A stretch of 64,000 nt of DNA from positions 558,001 through 622,000 of the forward strand of contig JAPZRO010000004.1 of NCBI GenBank assembly GCA_027531395.1. Reading direction: 5' to 3'. The translations under genes were made by a program, and so were the position numbers. This document shows, in pieces, positions 43,371 through 51,052 of the stretch. The stretch is from Porphyrobacter sp. (lineage in GTDB: Bacteria > Pseudomonadota > Alphaproteobacteria > Sphingomonadales > Sphingomonadaceae). Positions within the stretch are counted from its first letter, which is position 1. Every line of letters begins with the position of its first letter. The notes beneath the pieces were generated by a model, which did not search any database, was not told where the DNA came from, and was given only the letters and a program-made list of their open reading frames with translations.

Positions 43371-44683
43371 GCCGTCGCCTCGGCCAGCAGGCCCATGAAG
43401 GTCGGGAAGCTGGTGTTGATCGGCGAGATGTCGTCGACCTCGACCCCGCCGGTGCTGACAAGGCCCGCGATGCCCATGCTCATGGCGATGCGGTGATCGA
43501 GCAGCGATTTGACGCGGGCGTTGGCGGTGCCTCGCAGCGGCTCGCCGCCGGTGCCGTGGATGGTGAGGCCGTCCTCGTGCTCCTCGACCCGCGCACCCGC
43601 AGCGGTGAGCGCGGCGGCCATGGCGGCGAGGCGGTCGCTTTCCTTGACGCGCAACTCGTCGAGGCCGGTGGTGCGGGTGGTGCCGGACGCGAGCGCGGCC
43701 GCGACGAACAGCACCGGGAACTCGTCGATCATCGCCGGCGCAATCGCCGGATCGACCTCGATGCCGGTCAGGGCTGCATGGCGCACGCGCAGATCGGCCA
43801 CCGGCTCGCCGCCGACCTCGCGCGGGTTCACCTCGGTAATGTCTGCGCCCATCTGGCGCAGCACCTCGAGTAGGCCGGCGCGGGTCGGGTTGAGGCCGAC
43901 GTTCATGATCGTGAGGTCGCTGCCCGGCACGATGGTGGCCGCGACCATGAAGAAGGCGGCCGAGGAGGGATCACCGGGGACGACCACGTCGCAGGGCTTG
44001 AGCTCTGCCTCGCCGTGGATGGCGATCACGGTCTCGCCCTTCTCCTCGCCCACTTCGAGCCGCGCGCCGAAGCCGGTCAGCATCCGCTCGGTATGGTCGC
44101 GGGTGGGGACGGGTTCGATCACGCGGGTGATGCCCGGCGTGTTGAGCCCGGCGAGCAGCACCGCGCTCTTCACCTGCGCGCTGGCCACCGGCAGCCGGTA
44201 GGTGATCGGCACGGCAGGCGCTGCGCCGCGCAGCATCAGGGGGAGGGTGCCGCCCGCCGAGGCCTCGAAAGAAGCGCCCATCAGCGACAGCGGATCGATC
44301 ACCCGCTTCATCGGCCTGCCCGACAGGCTGGCATCGCCGATGAAGGTCGCGGTGATCGCATGGCTCGCGACAAGGCCCATCAGCAGGCGGGTCGATGTGC
44401 CCGAATTGCCCATGTCGAGCGCCGTTTTGGGCTCGAGCAAACTGCCGACGCCCGCGCCGTGGACCGTCCAGACGCCGTCATCGCCGCGTGCGATCTGCGC
44501 GCCGAAAGCCCGCATCGCCGCCGCAGTCGCCAGCACGTCCTCGCCCTCGAGCAGGCCGGTGATGCGGCTCTCGCCTACGGCAAGGCCTGCAAACATCAGC
44601 GAACGGTGGCTGATCGACTTGTCGCCCGGCACGCGGATTGTCCCGCGCAAGGGGCCGAGAGGAGCGAAGGTGTGGCTGGTCAT
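43367..44683 (-). CDS. aroA: 3-phosphoshikimate 1-carboxyvinyltransferase (EPSP synthase)
   Basis: A 438-residue shikimate-pathway enzyme joining shikimate-3-phosphate and PEP. The N-terminal RVPGDKSISHRSLMFAGLA and the C-terminal LRVKESDRLAAMA are the family signatures. The sequence is of the Agrobacterium CP4 (class II) lineage: ITGLLEGEDVLAT, YRLPVASAQVKSAVLLAGLN and VVPGDPSSAAFF match closely. The PEP-site loop reads GNSGTSTR, with glycine where CP4 has Ala100. The ATG at 44683 is chosen because MTSHTFAPLGPLRG leads directly into the fold. Confidence 0.95.
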   Translation of the reverse strand: MTSHTFAPLGPLRGTIRVPGDKSISHRSLMFAGLAVGESRITGLLEGEDVLATAAAMRAFGAQIARGDDGVWTVHGAGVGSLLEPKTALDMGNSGTSTRLLMGLVASHAITATFIGDASLSGRPMKRVIDPLSLMGASFEASAGGTLPLMLRGAAPAVPITYRLPVASAQVKSAVLLAGLNTPGITRVIEPVPTRDHTERMLTGFGARLEVGEEKGETVIAIHGEAELKPCDVVVPGDPSSAAFFMVAATIVPGSDLTIMNVGLNPTRAGLLEVLRQMGADITEVNPREVGGEPVADLRVRHAALTGIEVDPAIAPAMIDEFPVLFVAAALASGTTRTTGLDELRVKESDRLAAMAAALTAAGARVEEHEDGLTIHGTGGEPLRGTANARVKSLLDHRIAMSMGIAGLVSTGGVEVDDISPINTSFPTFMGLLAEATA

Positions 44684-44858
44684 CAGGCGGCGGTCTTTGA
44701 CAGCGCCCCGCGCTTCTGGCAAGGCGCGCCGCGCGCGGGCTGGCACGGTCTTGATAAAGGGCTTGCCGGAACCCACAATCCCGATCACAGCATCCGTGAA
44801 TATCACAGTTTTTCGCCCGCCCCTTGGCAAGGGGGCAGGCCTGTTTTGAGGAATAATG

Positions 44859-45200
44859 ATGGCAAAGCCCGAATGGGGTACCAAGCGTACCTGCCCCAAG
44901 TGCGGGGAGCGGTTCTACGATCTCGGCAAGGAAGATCCGGTCACCTGCATCGAATGCGGCGAGACCTGGTCGCCCGAACCGGTGCTCAAGTCGAAGCAGC
45001 CGATTCCCTTCGAGGAAGAGAAGAAGGTTGATGCCGAGGCGGATGCCGATCTCGGCGGCGATGATGATCTGGGTGATCTCGAAGACATCGAGGACATCGA
45101 CGAGGATGGCGATTCGCCCGACAACGACGTCGACCTCGGCGGCGACGACGATCTCGGCGTGTCGACCGGCACCGGCGACGACGACGACGACGAAAGCTGA
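44859..45200 (+). CDS. TIGR02300 family (FYDLN-acid) protein
   Basis: A 113-residue protein of a family confined to alphaproteobacteria. A four-cysteine zinc-ribbon-like start (RTCPKCGERFYDLGKEDPV, then CIECGETW) carries the FYDL motif, followed by a highly acidic Asp/Glu/Gly tail. No function is known; the acidic tail may bind basic proteins or nucleic-acid partners. The ATG at 44859 is six bases after a GAGGA site; 44856 is the alternative. It is divergent from aroA, its usual neighbour. Confidence 0.9.
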   Translation: MAKPEWGTKRTCPKCGERFYDLGKEDPVTCIECGETWSPEPVLKSKQPIPFEEEKKVDAEADADLGGDDDLGDLEDIEDIDEDGDSPDNDVDLGGDDDLGVSTGTGDDDDDES

Positions 45201-45215
45201 TTTTTTCGCTTGCAA

Positions 45216-45249
45216 GCGGGAGGCGGCCCTACTAATGGCCGCCTCCCGC
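45216..45249. terminator. Strong hairpin after the TIGR02300 gene
   Basis: A perfect 13-bp stem, GCGGGAGGCGGCC with its inverse, around an eight-base loop. The T6 run lies before it, at 45201, not after. Probably the transcript end, but not a classical intrinsic terminator. Confidence 0.55.
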
Positions 45250-45289
45250 AGGCAGGGCTCACGGCTCTGCTTCGCATGATGACTGGCTC

Positions 45290-45365
45290 GGGGCCTTAGC
45301 TCAGCTGGGAGAGCGCAACACTGGCAGTGTTGAGGTCAGCGGTTCGATCCCGCTAGGCTCCACCA
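45290..45365 (+). tRNA. tRNA-Ala (GGC anticodon)
   Basis: A 76-base cloverleaf: acceptor GGGGCCT/AGGCTCC with one G-T pair, D arm GCTCAGCTGGGAGAGC, anticodon stem CAACA/TGTTG with loop CTGGCAG (anticodon GGC, alanine), T arm AGCGGTTCGATCCCGCT, and encoded CCA. Confidence 0.95.
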
Positions 45366-45498
45366 GTCACCAATTGTTCAAAGTCGAAAGGCGCATCCCC
45401 CAAGGGGACACCTTCCGCAACGCTGGCCGACGAGGTTTCGTCCGCCGGCGTTTTTCGCATTTTCCGGGCGCTCCGGCGTCCGGCAGGAGGAGCAGGCG

Positions 45499-46953
45499 AT
45501 GTTCGATACGCTGTCCGACCGTCTTGGCGGAGTGTTCGACAAGCTCAAGGGTCGCGGCGCGCTGCGCGAGCAGGACGTGCGCGATGCCATGCGCGAAGTC
45601 CGCATCGCGCTGCTCGAAGCCGACGTCGCGCTCCCCGTCGCCCGCCGCTTCATCGATGCCGTCACCGAAAAGGCTGTCGGGCAGGACGTGCTGCGCTCGG
45701 TCACGCCGGGCCAGATGGTCATCAAGATCGTCCATGACGAGCTGGTCGAAACCCTTGGCGGGATGGAAGTCGAAGGCCTGCGCCTCGATGCCAAGCCGCC
45801 GGTCGTGATCATGATGGTCGGCCTGCAGGGTTCGGGCAAGACGACCACCACCGCCAAGCTCGCCAAGCTGATCCGCGAGCGCCACGGCAAGAAGGCGCTG
45901 ATGGCCTCGCTCGACGTCAACCGTCCGGCGGCGCAGGAACAGCTCGCGGTGCTCGGCACGCAGGTCGATGTCGCGACCCTGCCGATCGTCGCCGGCCAGC
46001 AGCCGGTCGATATCGCGCGGCGCGCGATGGAAGCTGCGCGCCTCCAGAACTTCGACGTGCTGCTGCTCGACACCGCGGGCCGCCTGCATGTCGATGATGC
46101 GCTGATGGCCGAGATGAAGGCCGTCGCCAGCGTCTCGGCCCCCAACGAAGTGCTGCTGGTGGTCGATTCGCTCACCGGCCAGGACGCGGTCAACGTCGCG
46201 CAGTCTTTCAGCGGCGAAGTGCCGCTCACCGGCGTTGTGCTGACCCGCATGGACGGCGATGCGCGCGGCGGTGCGGCGCTCTCGATGCGCGCGGTCACCG
46301 GCAAGCCGATCAAGTTTGCCGGCACCGGCGAAAAACTCGACGCGCTCGAGGTGTTCCGTCCCGGCTCGGTCGCCGACCGCATCCTCGGCATGGGCGACGT
46401 CGTCAGCCTCGTCGAAAAGGCGGCGGCGACGATCAAGGAAGAGGACGCCGAAAAGCTCGCCCGCAATATCGAGAAGGGCAAGTTCGACCTCAACGATCTC
46501 GCCATGCAGCTGCGCCAGATGCGCAACATGGGCGGTCTCGGGATGGTGGCAGGCATGATGCCGGGCATGAAGAAGGCCAAGGCCGCGATGGCCAATTCGG
46601 GCATGGACGACAAGGTGCTGGTCCACATGGAGGCGATCATTTCCTCGATGACCGCCAAGGAACGCGCCAACCCCGATCTGATGAACGCCAAGCGCAAGAA
46701 GCGCGTTGCGGCGGGCAGCGGCACCGATGTGCAGACTGTCAACAAGCTGCTGAAGATGCATCAGGAAATGGCCCGCGCCATGAAGCAGATCAAGAAGATG
46801 GGCGGCCTCAAGGGCCTCGCCGCGATGTTCGGCGGCGGGATGGGCGGCCCCGGCGGCCCGATGGGCGGAATGGGCGGCGGTGGCGGCCTTCCGGGCCTCG
46901 GCGGCGGGATCGGCGGACTGCCCGGTCTCGGTGGGCCTCCCGGCAAGAAATAG
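45499..46953 (+). CDS. ffh: Signal recognition particle protein Ffh
   Basis: A 484-residue GTPase that delivers nascent membrane proteins to FtsY. It has the N domain, G1 GLQGSGKTTTTAKLA, the LDVNRPAAQEQL insertion, LLLDTAGRLH, TRMDGDARGG, and a Met-rich M domain that binds 4.5S RNA and signal sequences (MRNMGGLGMVAGMMPGMKKA). The last 40 residues are a Gly/Pro/Met low-complexity tail. AGGAGG lies eight bases before the ATG. It leads the rpsP-rimM-trmD-rplS group. Confidence 0.97.
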   Translation: MFDTLSDRLGGVFDKLKGRGALREQDVRDAMREVRIALLEADVALPVARRFIDAVTEKAVGQDVLRSVTPGQMVIKIVHDELVETLGGMEVEGLRLDAKPPVVIMMVGLQGSGKTTTTAKLAKLIRERHGKKALMASLDVNRPAAQEQLAVLGTQVDVATLPIVAGQQPVDIARRAMEAARLQNFDVLLLDTAGRLHVDDALMAEMKAVASVSAPNEVLLVVDSLTGQDAVNVAQSFSGEVPLTGVVLTRMDGDARGGAALSMRAVTGKPIKFAGTGEKLDALEVFRPGSVADRILGMGDVVSLVEKAAATIKEEDAEKLARNIEKGKFDLNDLAMQLRQMRNMGGLGMVAGMMPGMKKAKAAMANSGMDDKVLVHMEAIISSMTAKERANPDLMNAKRKKRVAAGSGTDVQTVNKLLKMHQEMARAMKQIKKMGGLKGLAAMFGGGMGGPGGPMGGMGGGGGLPGLGGGIGGLPGLGGPPGKK

Positions 46954-47014
46954 TTTCAGGTCAACAGTTTCAATTCAACACTTCATATCAATTCCAATCG
47001 AAAGGTAAGTTCTC

Positions 47015-47518
47015 ATGTCGATTTCCATCCGGCTCTCGCGCGGCGGTGCCAAGAAGCGTCCCTATTACCGCATCGTCGTCGCCAACAGCCGTTCGCCCCG
47101 CGACGGCAAGTATCTCGAGCAGATCGGCACCTATAACCCGGTCCTGGCCAAGGATTCGCCGGAGCGCGTGAAGCTCATCGAAGACCGCGCCCGCTACTGG
47201 CTCGGCGTCGGCGCCCAGCCGACCGACCGCGTTGCCCGCTTCCTCGACGCTGCCGGCATCAAGGAGCGTGCGGCCCGCGTGAACCCGAAGAAGGGTGAGC
47301 CGGGCGAGAAGGCCAAGGAGCGCGCCGAAGAGCGTGCCGCCAAGATCGCCGAGGCCGAAGAAGCCGCACGCGCCGCTGAAGAAGAAGCCAAGGCCGCTGC
47401 CGCCGCTCCGGCTGCCGAAGAAGCGCCGGCTGAAGAAGCTGCCGCCGAGGAAGCCCCGGCTGCTGAAGAAGCCGCTGCCGAGGAAGCTCCGGCTGCCGAC
47501 GAGCAGGCCGAAGGCTAA
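47015..47518 (+). CDS. rpsP: 30S ribosomal protein S16 with long acidic tail
   Basis: Residues 1-80 are a normal S16 ([36 protein letters not shown]). The protein continues to 167 residues, about twice the usual length, through a charged helix ([20 protein letters not shown]) into repeats of Ala-Pro-Ala-Glu-Glu. Long S16 tails occur in other Sphingomonadales; their role is unknown. Confidence 0.96.
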   Translation: MSISIRLSRGGAKKRPYYRIVVANSRSPRDGKYLEQIGTYNPVLAKDSPERVKLIEDRARYWLGVGAQPTDRVARFLDAAGIKERAARVNPKKGEPGEKAKERAEERAAKIAEAEEAARAAEEEAKAAAAAPAAEEAPAEEAAAEEAPAAEEAAAEEAPAADEQAEG

Positions 47519-47524
47519 GCCACA

Positions 47525-48025
47525 ATGCCCGCGCCCGTCACCCTCGCCGCCATTGCCGGCGCGCACGGGGTGACGGGCGAGGTGCGTCTGAAGCTGTTCG
47601 GCGAAGGCATTGCCACCCTCGCAAAGGCGAAGAGCTTCAATGACGGCGCGCTCACCCTCGTGAAGATCCGCGAGGACGGGAAGGGCGGGGCGATCGCCCG
47701 CCTTGCCGAGAGCAGCTCGCGCGCCGATGCCGAAAAGCTGCGGGGCACCCTGCTCAGCGTGCCCCGCGAGGCCCTCCCGCCGCTGAGCGAGGGCGAATAT
47801 TACCACGCCGATCTGCTCGGCCTGCCGGTCGTCACCGACACTGGAGAGGCCGTCGGCACTGTCGCTGCGATCGAGAATTTCGGCGCGACCGACATCATCG
47901 AGATCACCCGCGATCCCGTCCCCGAAAAGGGCCCCAAGACCTTCATGGTGCCGATGATCCCCGCCGCAGTGCTGGAGTGGGACGAACACCGGCTTGTCAT
48001 CGCCGGGGCCTTCGCCGAAGACTGA
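47525..48025 (+). CDS. rimM: Ribosome maturation factor RimM
   Basis: A 166-residue 30S assembly factor that binds S19 during 16S 3'-domain maturation. The N-domain has AAIAGAHGVTGEVRLKLF; the PRC-barrel C-domain has LPPLSEGEYYHADLLGLPV and MVPMIPAAVLEWD. It starts six bases after rpsP. Unlike the normal order, trmD does not follow directly. Confidence 0.94.
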   Translation: MPAPVTLAAIAGAHGVTGEVRLKLFGEGIATLAKAKSFNDGALTLVKIREDGKGGAIARLAESSSRADAEKLRGTLLSVPREALPPLSEGEYYHADLLGLPVVTDTGEAVGTVAAIENFGATDIIEITRDPVPEKGPKTFMVPMIPAAVLEWDEHRLVIAGAFAED

Positions 48026-48029
48026 GGGC

Positions 48030-48578
48030 GTGAGCCCGCCCCAAGACGACGCCCTCTGGCAGCGCATCGCCACGCACACCATCGGCCCCGCCGACGCGTC
48101 GCTGTCCTTCACCGCCCGGCTCGCGCGCGAGAACCGCTGGACCCTCGCCCATGCCGAGCAGGTGATCGGTGAATACAGGCGCTTCTGCTATCTCGCGATG
48201 ACGGCGGGGCAGGAGGTGACGCCGTCCGACGCGGTCGATCAGGCCTGGCACCTCCACCTCACCTATTCGCGCGACTATTGGCAGACCTTCTGCCCGCAGG
48301 TTCTGGGTGGCGATCTGCACCACGGCCCGACCCGCGGCGGCGCTGCGGAACGCGGCCGTTTCTACCGCCAATATGCCGACACGCTCGCGGCCTACGAGGC
48401 GGCCTTCGGCGAGGTGCCGCCAGCCGATATCTGGCCCCCGGCGCATCGGCGCTTTTCCGTCGATCCGCAGGGTGTGCGCGTTAACTTTTTCGATGTTATC
48501 GTCCTTCCACGCCGGGTCGCGCTGGCGCTGGGCCTGATCCTCCTTGCGGTGGGCCGGCTCGCGGGAAGGATAGTATAA
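48030..48578 (+). CDS. Glycine-rich-domain-containing-protein-like (PF07173-type) protein
   Basis: A 182-residue protein with a helical core ending in SDAVDQAWHLHLTYSRDYW, which fits the VDxxWHxHL signature of the PF07173 family found in plant GRDPs and scattered bacteria. A C-terminal hydrophobic helix (RRVALALGLILLAVGRLAG) could anchor it. The function is unknown. It starts at GTG 48030, four bases after rimM ends; a TTG at 47994 would overlap rimM by 32 bases. Its stop overlaps the next ATG by one base, so the two are coupled. Confidence 0.72.
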   Translation: MSPPQDDALWQRIATHTIGPADASLSFTARLARENRWTLAHAEQVIGEYRRFCYLAMTAGQEVTPSDAVDQAWHLHLTYSRDYWQTFCPQVLGGDLHHGPTRGGAAERGRFYRQYADTLAAYEAAFGEVPPADIWPPAHRRFSVDPQGVRVNFFDVIVLPRRVALALGLILLAVGRLAGRIV

Positions 48579-49411
48579 TGCAGCTGTTCTCGTCCTGGAC
48601 GGGCAGCGATTTCCTGTTGTTTTACATTGCGCTGCTGGGGTTTAGCACCTTTGCCGCGTGGTGGATGCCCGCACATCTGCGTTCGGGCGGCCGGCGCGGC
48701 GACTCGGCCGATGCCGAAAGCCTCGCGCTGCTGGCCGGCGGGCGCGAGCGATTCGCCGATGCGTTGCTGGCCGATCTCTATGTGCGCGGCGGGCTTGCCC
48801 CGGGCGAAGCGGGCACGCTGTCGGTTACCGATCCGCGCCTGCCGAGCACCCCTGCGGGCCGCGCCGTGCTGGCTTTTGAAGGTCCGCTGACGCTCAAGGA
48901 GGCGCGCGCGCTGCTCGATGCCCATGCCGAGCGGCTCGCGGCGCGGTTGCAGCGCAGCGGCCTGCTGCTGCGCCCCGACGAGGTCTCGCGCCTGCGCTGG
49001 CTTTCGGTCGCGCCTTTCGCGGCGCTCCTGATGATCGGGTTCTACCGAGAGCGCGCCGGGAGCGCGCTGGGCGAGCCGACCGGCTTCCTGGTCGCGCTGA
49101 TGGGGCTGACCGCGGTGATCGCGCTGATCCGCTTCTTCATGAGCGACCCGCGCACCCAGGCCGGGATCGCCGAGGTGGCGCATCACAAGGCCGCCGCTCA
49201 GCGCTTTGCCCGCGCGCCGCGCGCCGACGAGGTGTCGATGGCGGTCGCGCTGTTCGGTACGGGGGTGCTGGTCGGCACACCGTGGGAGCCGGTCCACGCG
49301 CTGCGCCAGCAGAACAGCAGCGGCGACAGCGGCGGCGGTGACAGCGGCAGCAGCACCAGTGACAGCGGCGGCGGAGACGGCGGCGGCGGCTGCGGCGGTT
49401 GCGGGGGCTGA
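48578..49411 (+). CDS. TIGR04222-domain membrane protein with Gly/Cys tail
   Basis: A 277-residue membrane protein. One helix lies at about residues 10-28 (DFLLFYIALLGFSTFAAWW), a cytoplasmic middle part has DPRLPSTPAGRAVLAFEGPL, two more helices are near 145-162 and 170-188, and the C-terminus is DSGGGDGGGGCGGCGG after Ser/Asp/Gly sequence. This matches TIGR04222 proteins, whose low-complexity Gly/Ser/Cys tails are unexplained. It is coupled to the PF07173-like gene, a pairing that suggests they act together. Confidence 0.78.
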   Translation: MQLFSSWTGSDFLLFYIALLGFSTFAAWWMPAHLRSGGRRGDSADAESLALLAGGRERFADALLADLYVRGGLAPGEAGTLSVTDPRLPSTPAGRAVLAFEGPLTLKEARALLDAHAERLAARLQRSGLLLRPDEVSRLRWLSVAPFAALLMIGFYRERAGSALGEPTGFLVALMGLTAVIALIRFFMSDPRTQAGIAEVAHHKAAAQRFARAPRADEVSMAVALFGTGVLVGTPWEPVHALRQQNSSGDSGGGDSGSSTSDSGGGDGGGGCGGCGG

Positions 49412-49433
49412 CCTTCGCGCGTAAGCGGCTGGC

Positions 49434-50384
49434 ATGACCACGCTGCCTGTCGCCGTCATCCAAGCCGCACCGATCCCGCTCGATTTTCAGGGCGGTATCG
49501 ACAAGGCCGTTCGCCTCGCGGGCGAAGCGATCGACAATGGCGCGAAGCTGGTGGCTTTCGGCGAGACCTTTCTCGGCGGCTATCCCCTGTGGCTCGACGA
49601 GGCACCGGGCGCGGCGCTGTGGGATCATCCCGGCAGCAAGGCGCTCCATGCGATCATGCTGGAGCAGGCGGTGGTCGCCAATGATGAGCGGCTATTGCCC
49701 TTGCAGGACCTCGCCGACGCGAGCGGGGCGATCATCTCCATCGGTGCGCATGAGCGGGTGCGGCGCAGCCTCGTCAACAACCAGCTGACCTTCCGCCCCG
49801 GCCTGCCGGTGCTCGATCACCGCAAGCTGGTGCCGACCCACGGCGAGCGCCTGATCTGGGCGCGCGGGGATGGCTCGACCTTGGGGATACATGAGGCCGA
49901 GTGGGGCCGGCTCGGCACGCTGATCTGCTGGGAGCACTGGATGCCGCTCGCCCGCGCGGCGATGCATAATCTGGGCGAGGATGTTCACGTGGCGGCATGG
50001 CCGACGGTGCGCGAAAGCCACCAGATCGCCTCGCGGCATTACGCGATGGAGGGCCGCTGCTTCGTGCTGGCGGCGGGGCTGGTGCAGGTGAAGGACGATC
50101 TGCTCGACGGGCTTGAGCGGGTTGGCGGTTCGATTGAAGCGCGCGAGTTGATCGAGGTTATCCCCGGCGAGGTGCTCAACCGCGGCGGCTCCCTGATCGC
50201 CGCCCCCGACACCCGCGTGATCGCGCAGGCGGGCGAGGGGGAGGAGACGCTCTTCGCCGAACTCGATCTCGCCGAAGTGGCCGAGGGGCTGACGAATCTC
50301 GACACCGACGGGCACTATGCGCGGCCGGATGTGTTCGAGTTGACGGTCGATACGCGGGCGAAGGATGGGGTGGCATGGCAATAG
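49434..50384 (+). CDS. Nitrilase / carbon-nitrogen hydrolase family protein
   Basis: A 316-residue thiol hydrolase. The catalytic Glu is in VAFGETFLGGYPLWL, the Lys in DHRKLVPTHGERLIWARGDG, and the Cys in LGTLICWEHWMPLARAAM. The C-W-E-H-W-x-P context is that of true nitrilases (nitrile to acid and ammonia), not amidases. The natural substrate is unknown. It lies in the block between rimM and trmD, and its stop overlaps the next gene by ten bases. Confidence 0.9.
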   Translation: MTTLPVAVIQAAPIPLDFQGGIDKAVRLAGEAIDNGAKLVAFGETFLGGYPLWLDEAPGAALWDHPGSKALHAIMLEQAVVANDERLLPLQDLADASGAIISIGAHERVRRSLVNNQLTFRPGLPVLDHRKLVPTHGERLIWARGDGSTLGIHEAEWGRLGTLICWEHWMPLARAAMHNLGEDVHVAAWPTVRESHQIASRHYAMEGRCFVLAAGLVQVKDDLLDGLERVGGSIEARELIEVIPGEVLNRGGSLIAAPDTRVIAQAGEGEETLFAELDLAEVAEGLTNLDTDGHYARPDVFELTVDTRAKDGVAWQ

Positions 50385-50680
50385 TCTCGGGGATCTTCAC
50401 GCTCGCCTTTCTGGCGGGACTGGCGATGCTGTTCGGGTTCATCGCCAATCATGCGTTCAAGCGAAGGTCGCCTGCACGTCGGGCGGGCTATGCCGCAGTC
50501 GCGCTCGGCGTGCTGTTGACCATCCCAGCATTTGTCGCCCTGATCGGTTCGGGTGCCGGGCTTCTTCCGATTATTGCCGTCGCGGTGGGGACGGCCATCT
50601 TCGCTGCGCTGGCCTTCCCGCTCGCGCTGGTCGTGACGAAGCGCAAGCCTGCCGAGCCGGATCAATCGGTGTTCGACTGA
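50375..50680 (+). CDS. Small membrane protein ending in QSVFD
   Basis: A 101-residue protein with three hydrophobic segments (GIFTLAFLAGLAMLFGFIA, GYAAVALGVLLTIPAFVALI, GLLPIIAVAVGTAIFAALAF) and the C-terminus KRKPAEPDQSVFD. The next gene ends ERKLAQPDSSVFD, so the two look like tandem relatives. No family is recognised. The start lies ten bases inside the nitrilase gene. Confidence 0.65.
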   Translation: MAIVSGIFTLAFLAGLAMLFGFIANHAFKRRSPARRAGYAAVALGVLLTIPAFVALIGSGAGLLPIIAVAVGTAIFAALAFPLALVVTKRKPAEPDQSVFD

Positions 50681-50704
50681 ATGACCTTCGCCGCCACCAT
50701 CCTC
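50666..50704 (+). repeat. 39-bp direct repeat, left copy
   Basis: Identical over 39 bases to 51014-51052. It spans the last codons and stop of one gene (SVFD, TGA) and the first eight codons of the next (MTFAATIL). The two copies are exactly 348 bases apart, a multiple of three. Confidence 0.97.
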
Positions 50705-51028
50705 TTCGTTCTCGCCATAATCGCAGGTCCGGCGTTGCTGATGTTTGCCGCACTCGGTCGTCGGACGAGCTTGTCCTTGGCGATCCGCACGATCATCGCC
50801 GTCGGTATCGCGGGGCCAATGCCGATTGTAGGCATCGGCCTGCTGATCGATATGGAACAGGGCTTCTGCTGCCGCGAGTATCCCGCGACGTTCTGGTCTG
50901 AACTGCCGACCTATGTGCTCTATTGGGGCGTGGCGATGGCCATTGCTCTTGTCTCGGTGCTGATCGCACGCAAACTGGGTTTGGGCGAGCGCAAGCTTGC
51001 CCAGCCTGACTCGTCGGTGTTCGACTGA
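50681..51028 (+). CDS. Small membrane protein with a TrmD-derived N-terminus
   Basis: A 115-residue membrane protein with helices at about 4-24, 33-55 and 80-100, a Cys pair in GFCCREYPATFW, and the C-terminus KLAQPDSSVFD. Its first eight residues, MTFAATIL, and their DNA are identical to the start of trmD, which follows immediately. It looks like a divergent duplicate of the preceding gene whose start was replaced by a copy of the trmD start. No function is known. Confidence 0.65.
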   Translation: MTFAATILFVLAIIAGPALLMFAALGRRTSLSLAIRTIIAVGIAGPMPIVGIGLLIDMEQGFCCREYPATFWSELPTYVLYWGVAMAIALVSVLIARKLGLGERKLAQPDSSVFD

Positions 51029-51052
51029 ATGACCTTCGCCGCCACCATCCTC
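51014..51052 (+). repeat. 39-bp direct repeat, right copy
   Basis: Second copy of the 50666-50704 repeat. Here the MTFAATIL codons are the true start of trmD. Recombination between the copies would remove one 348-base gene and leave both flanking frames intact. Confidence 0.97.

Noticed and set aside
45367..46761. Minus-strand frame opposite ffh
   Set aside because: Shadow of a strongly biased essential gene; no family features.
47994..48029. TTG start for the PF07173-like gene
   Set aside because: It would overlap rimM by 32 bases and adds Pro/Ser residues with no similarity; GTG at 48030 is simpler.
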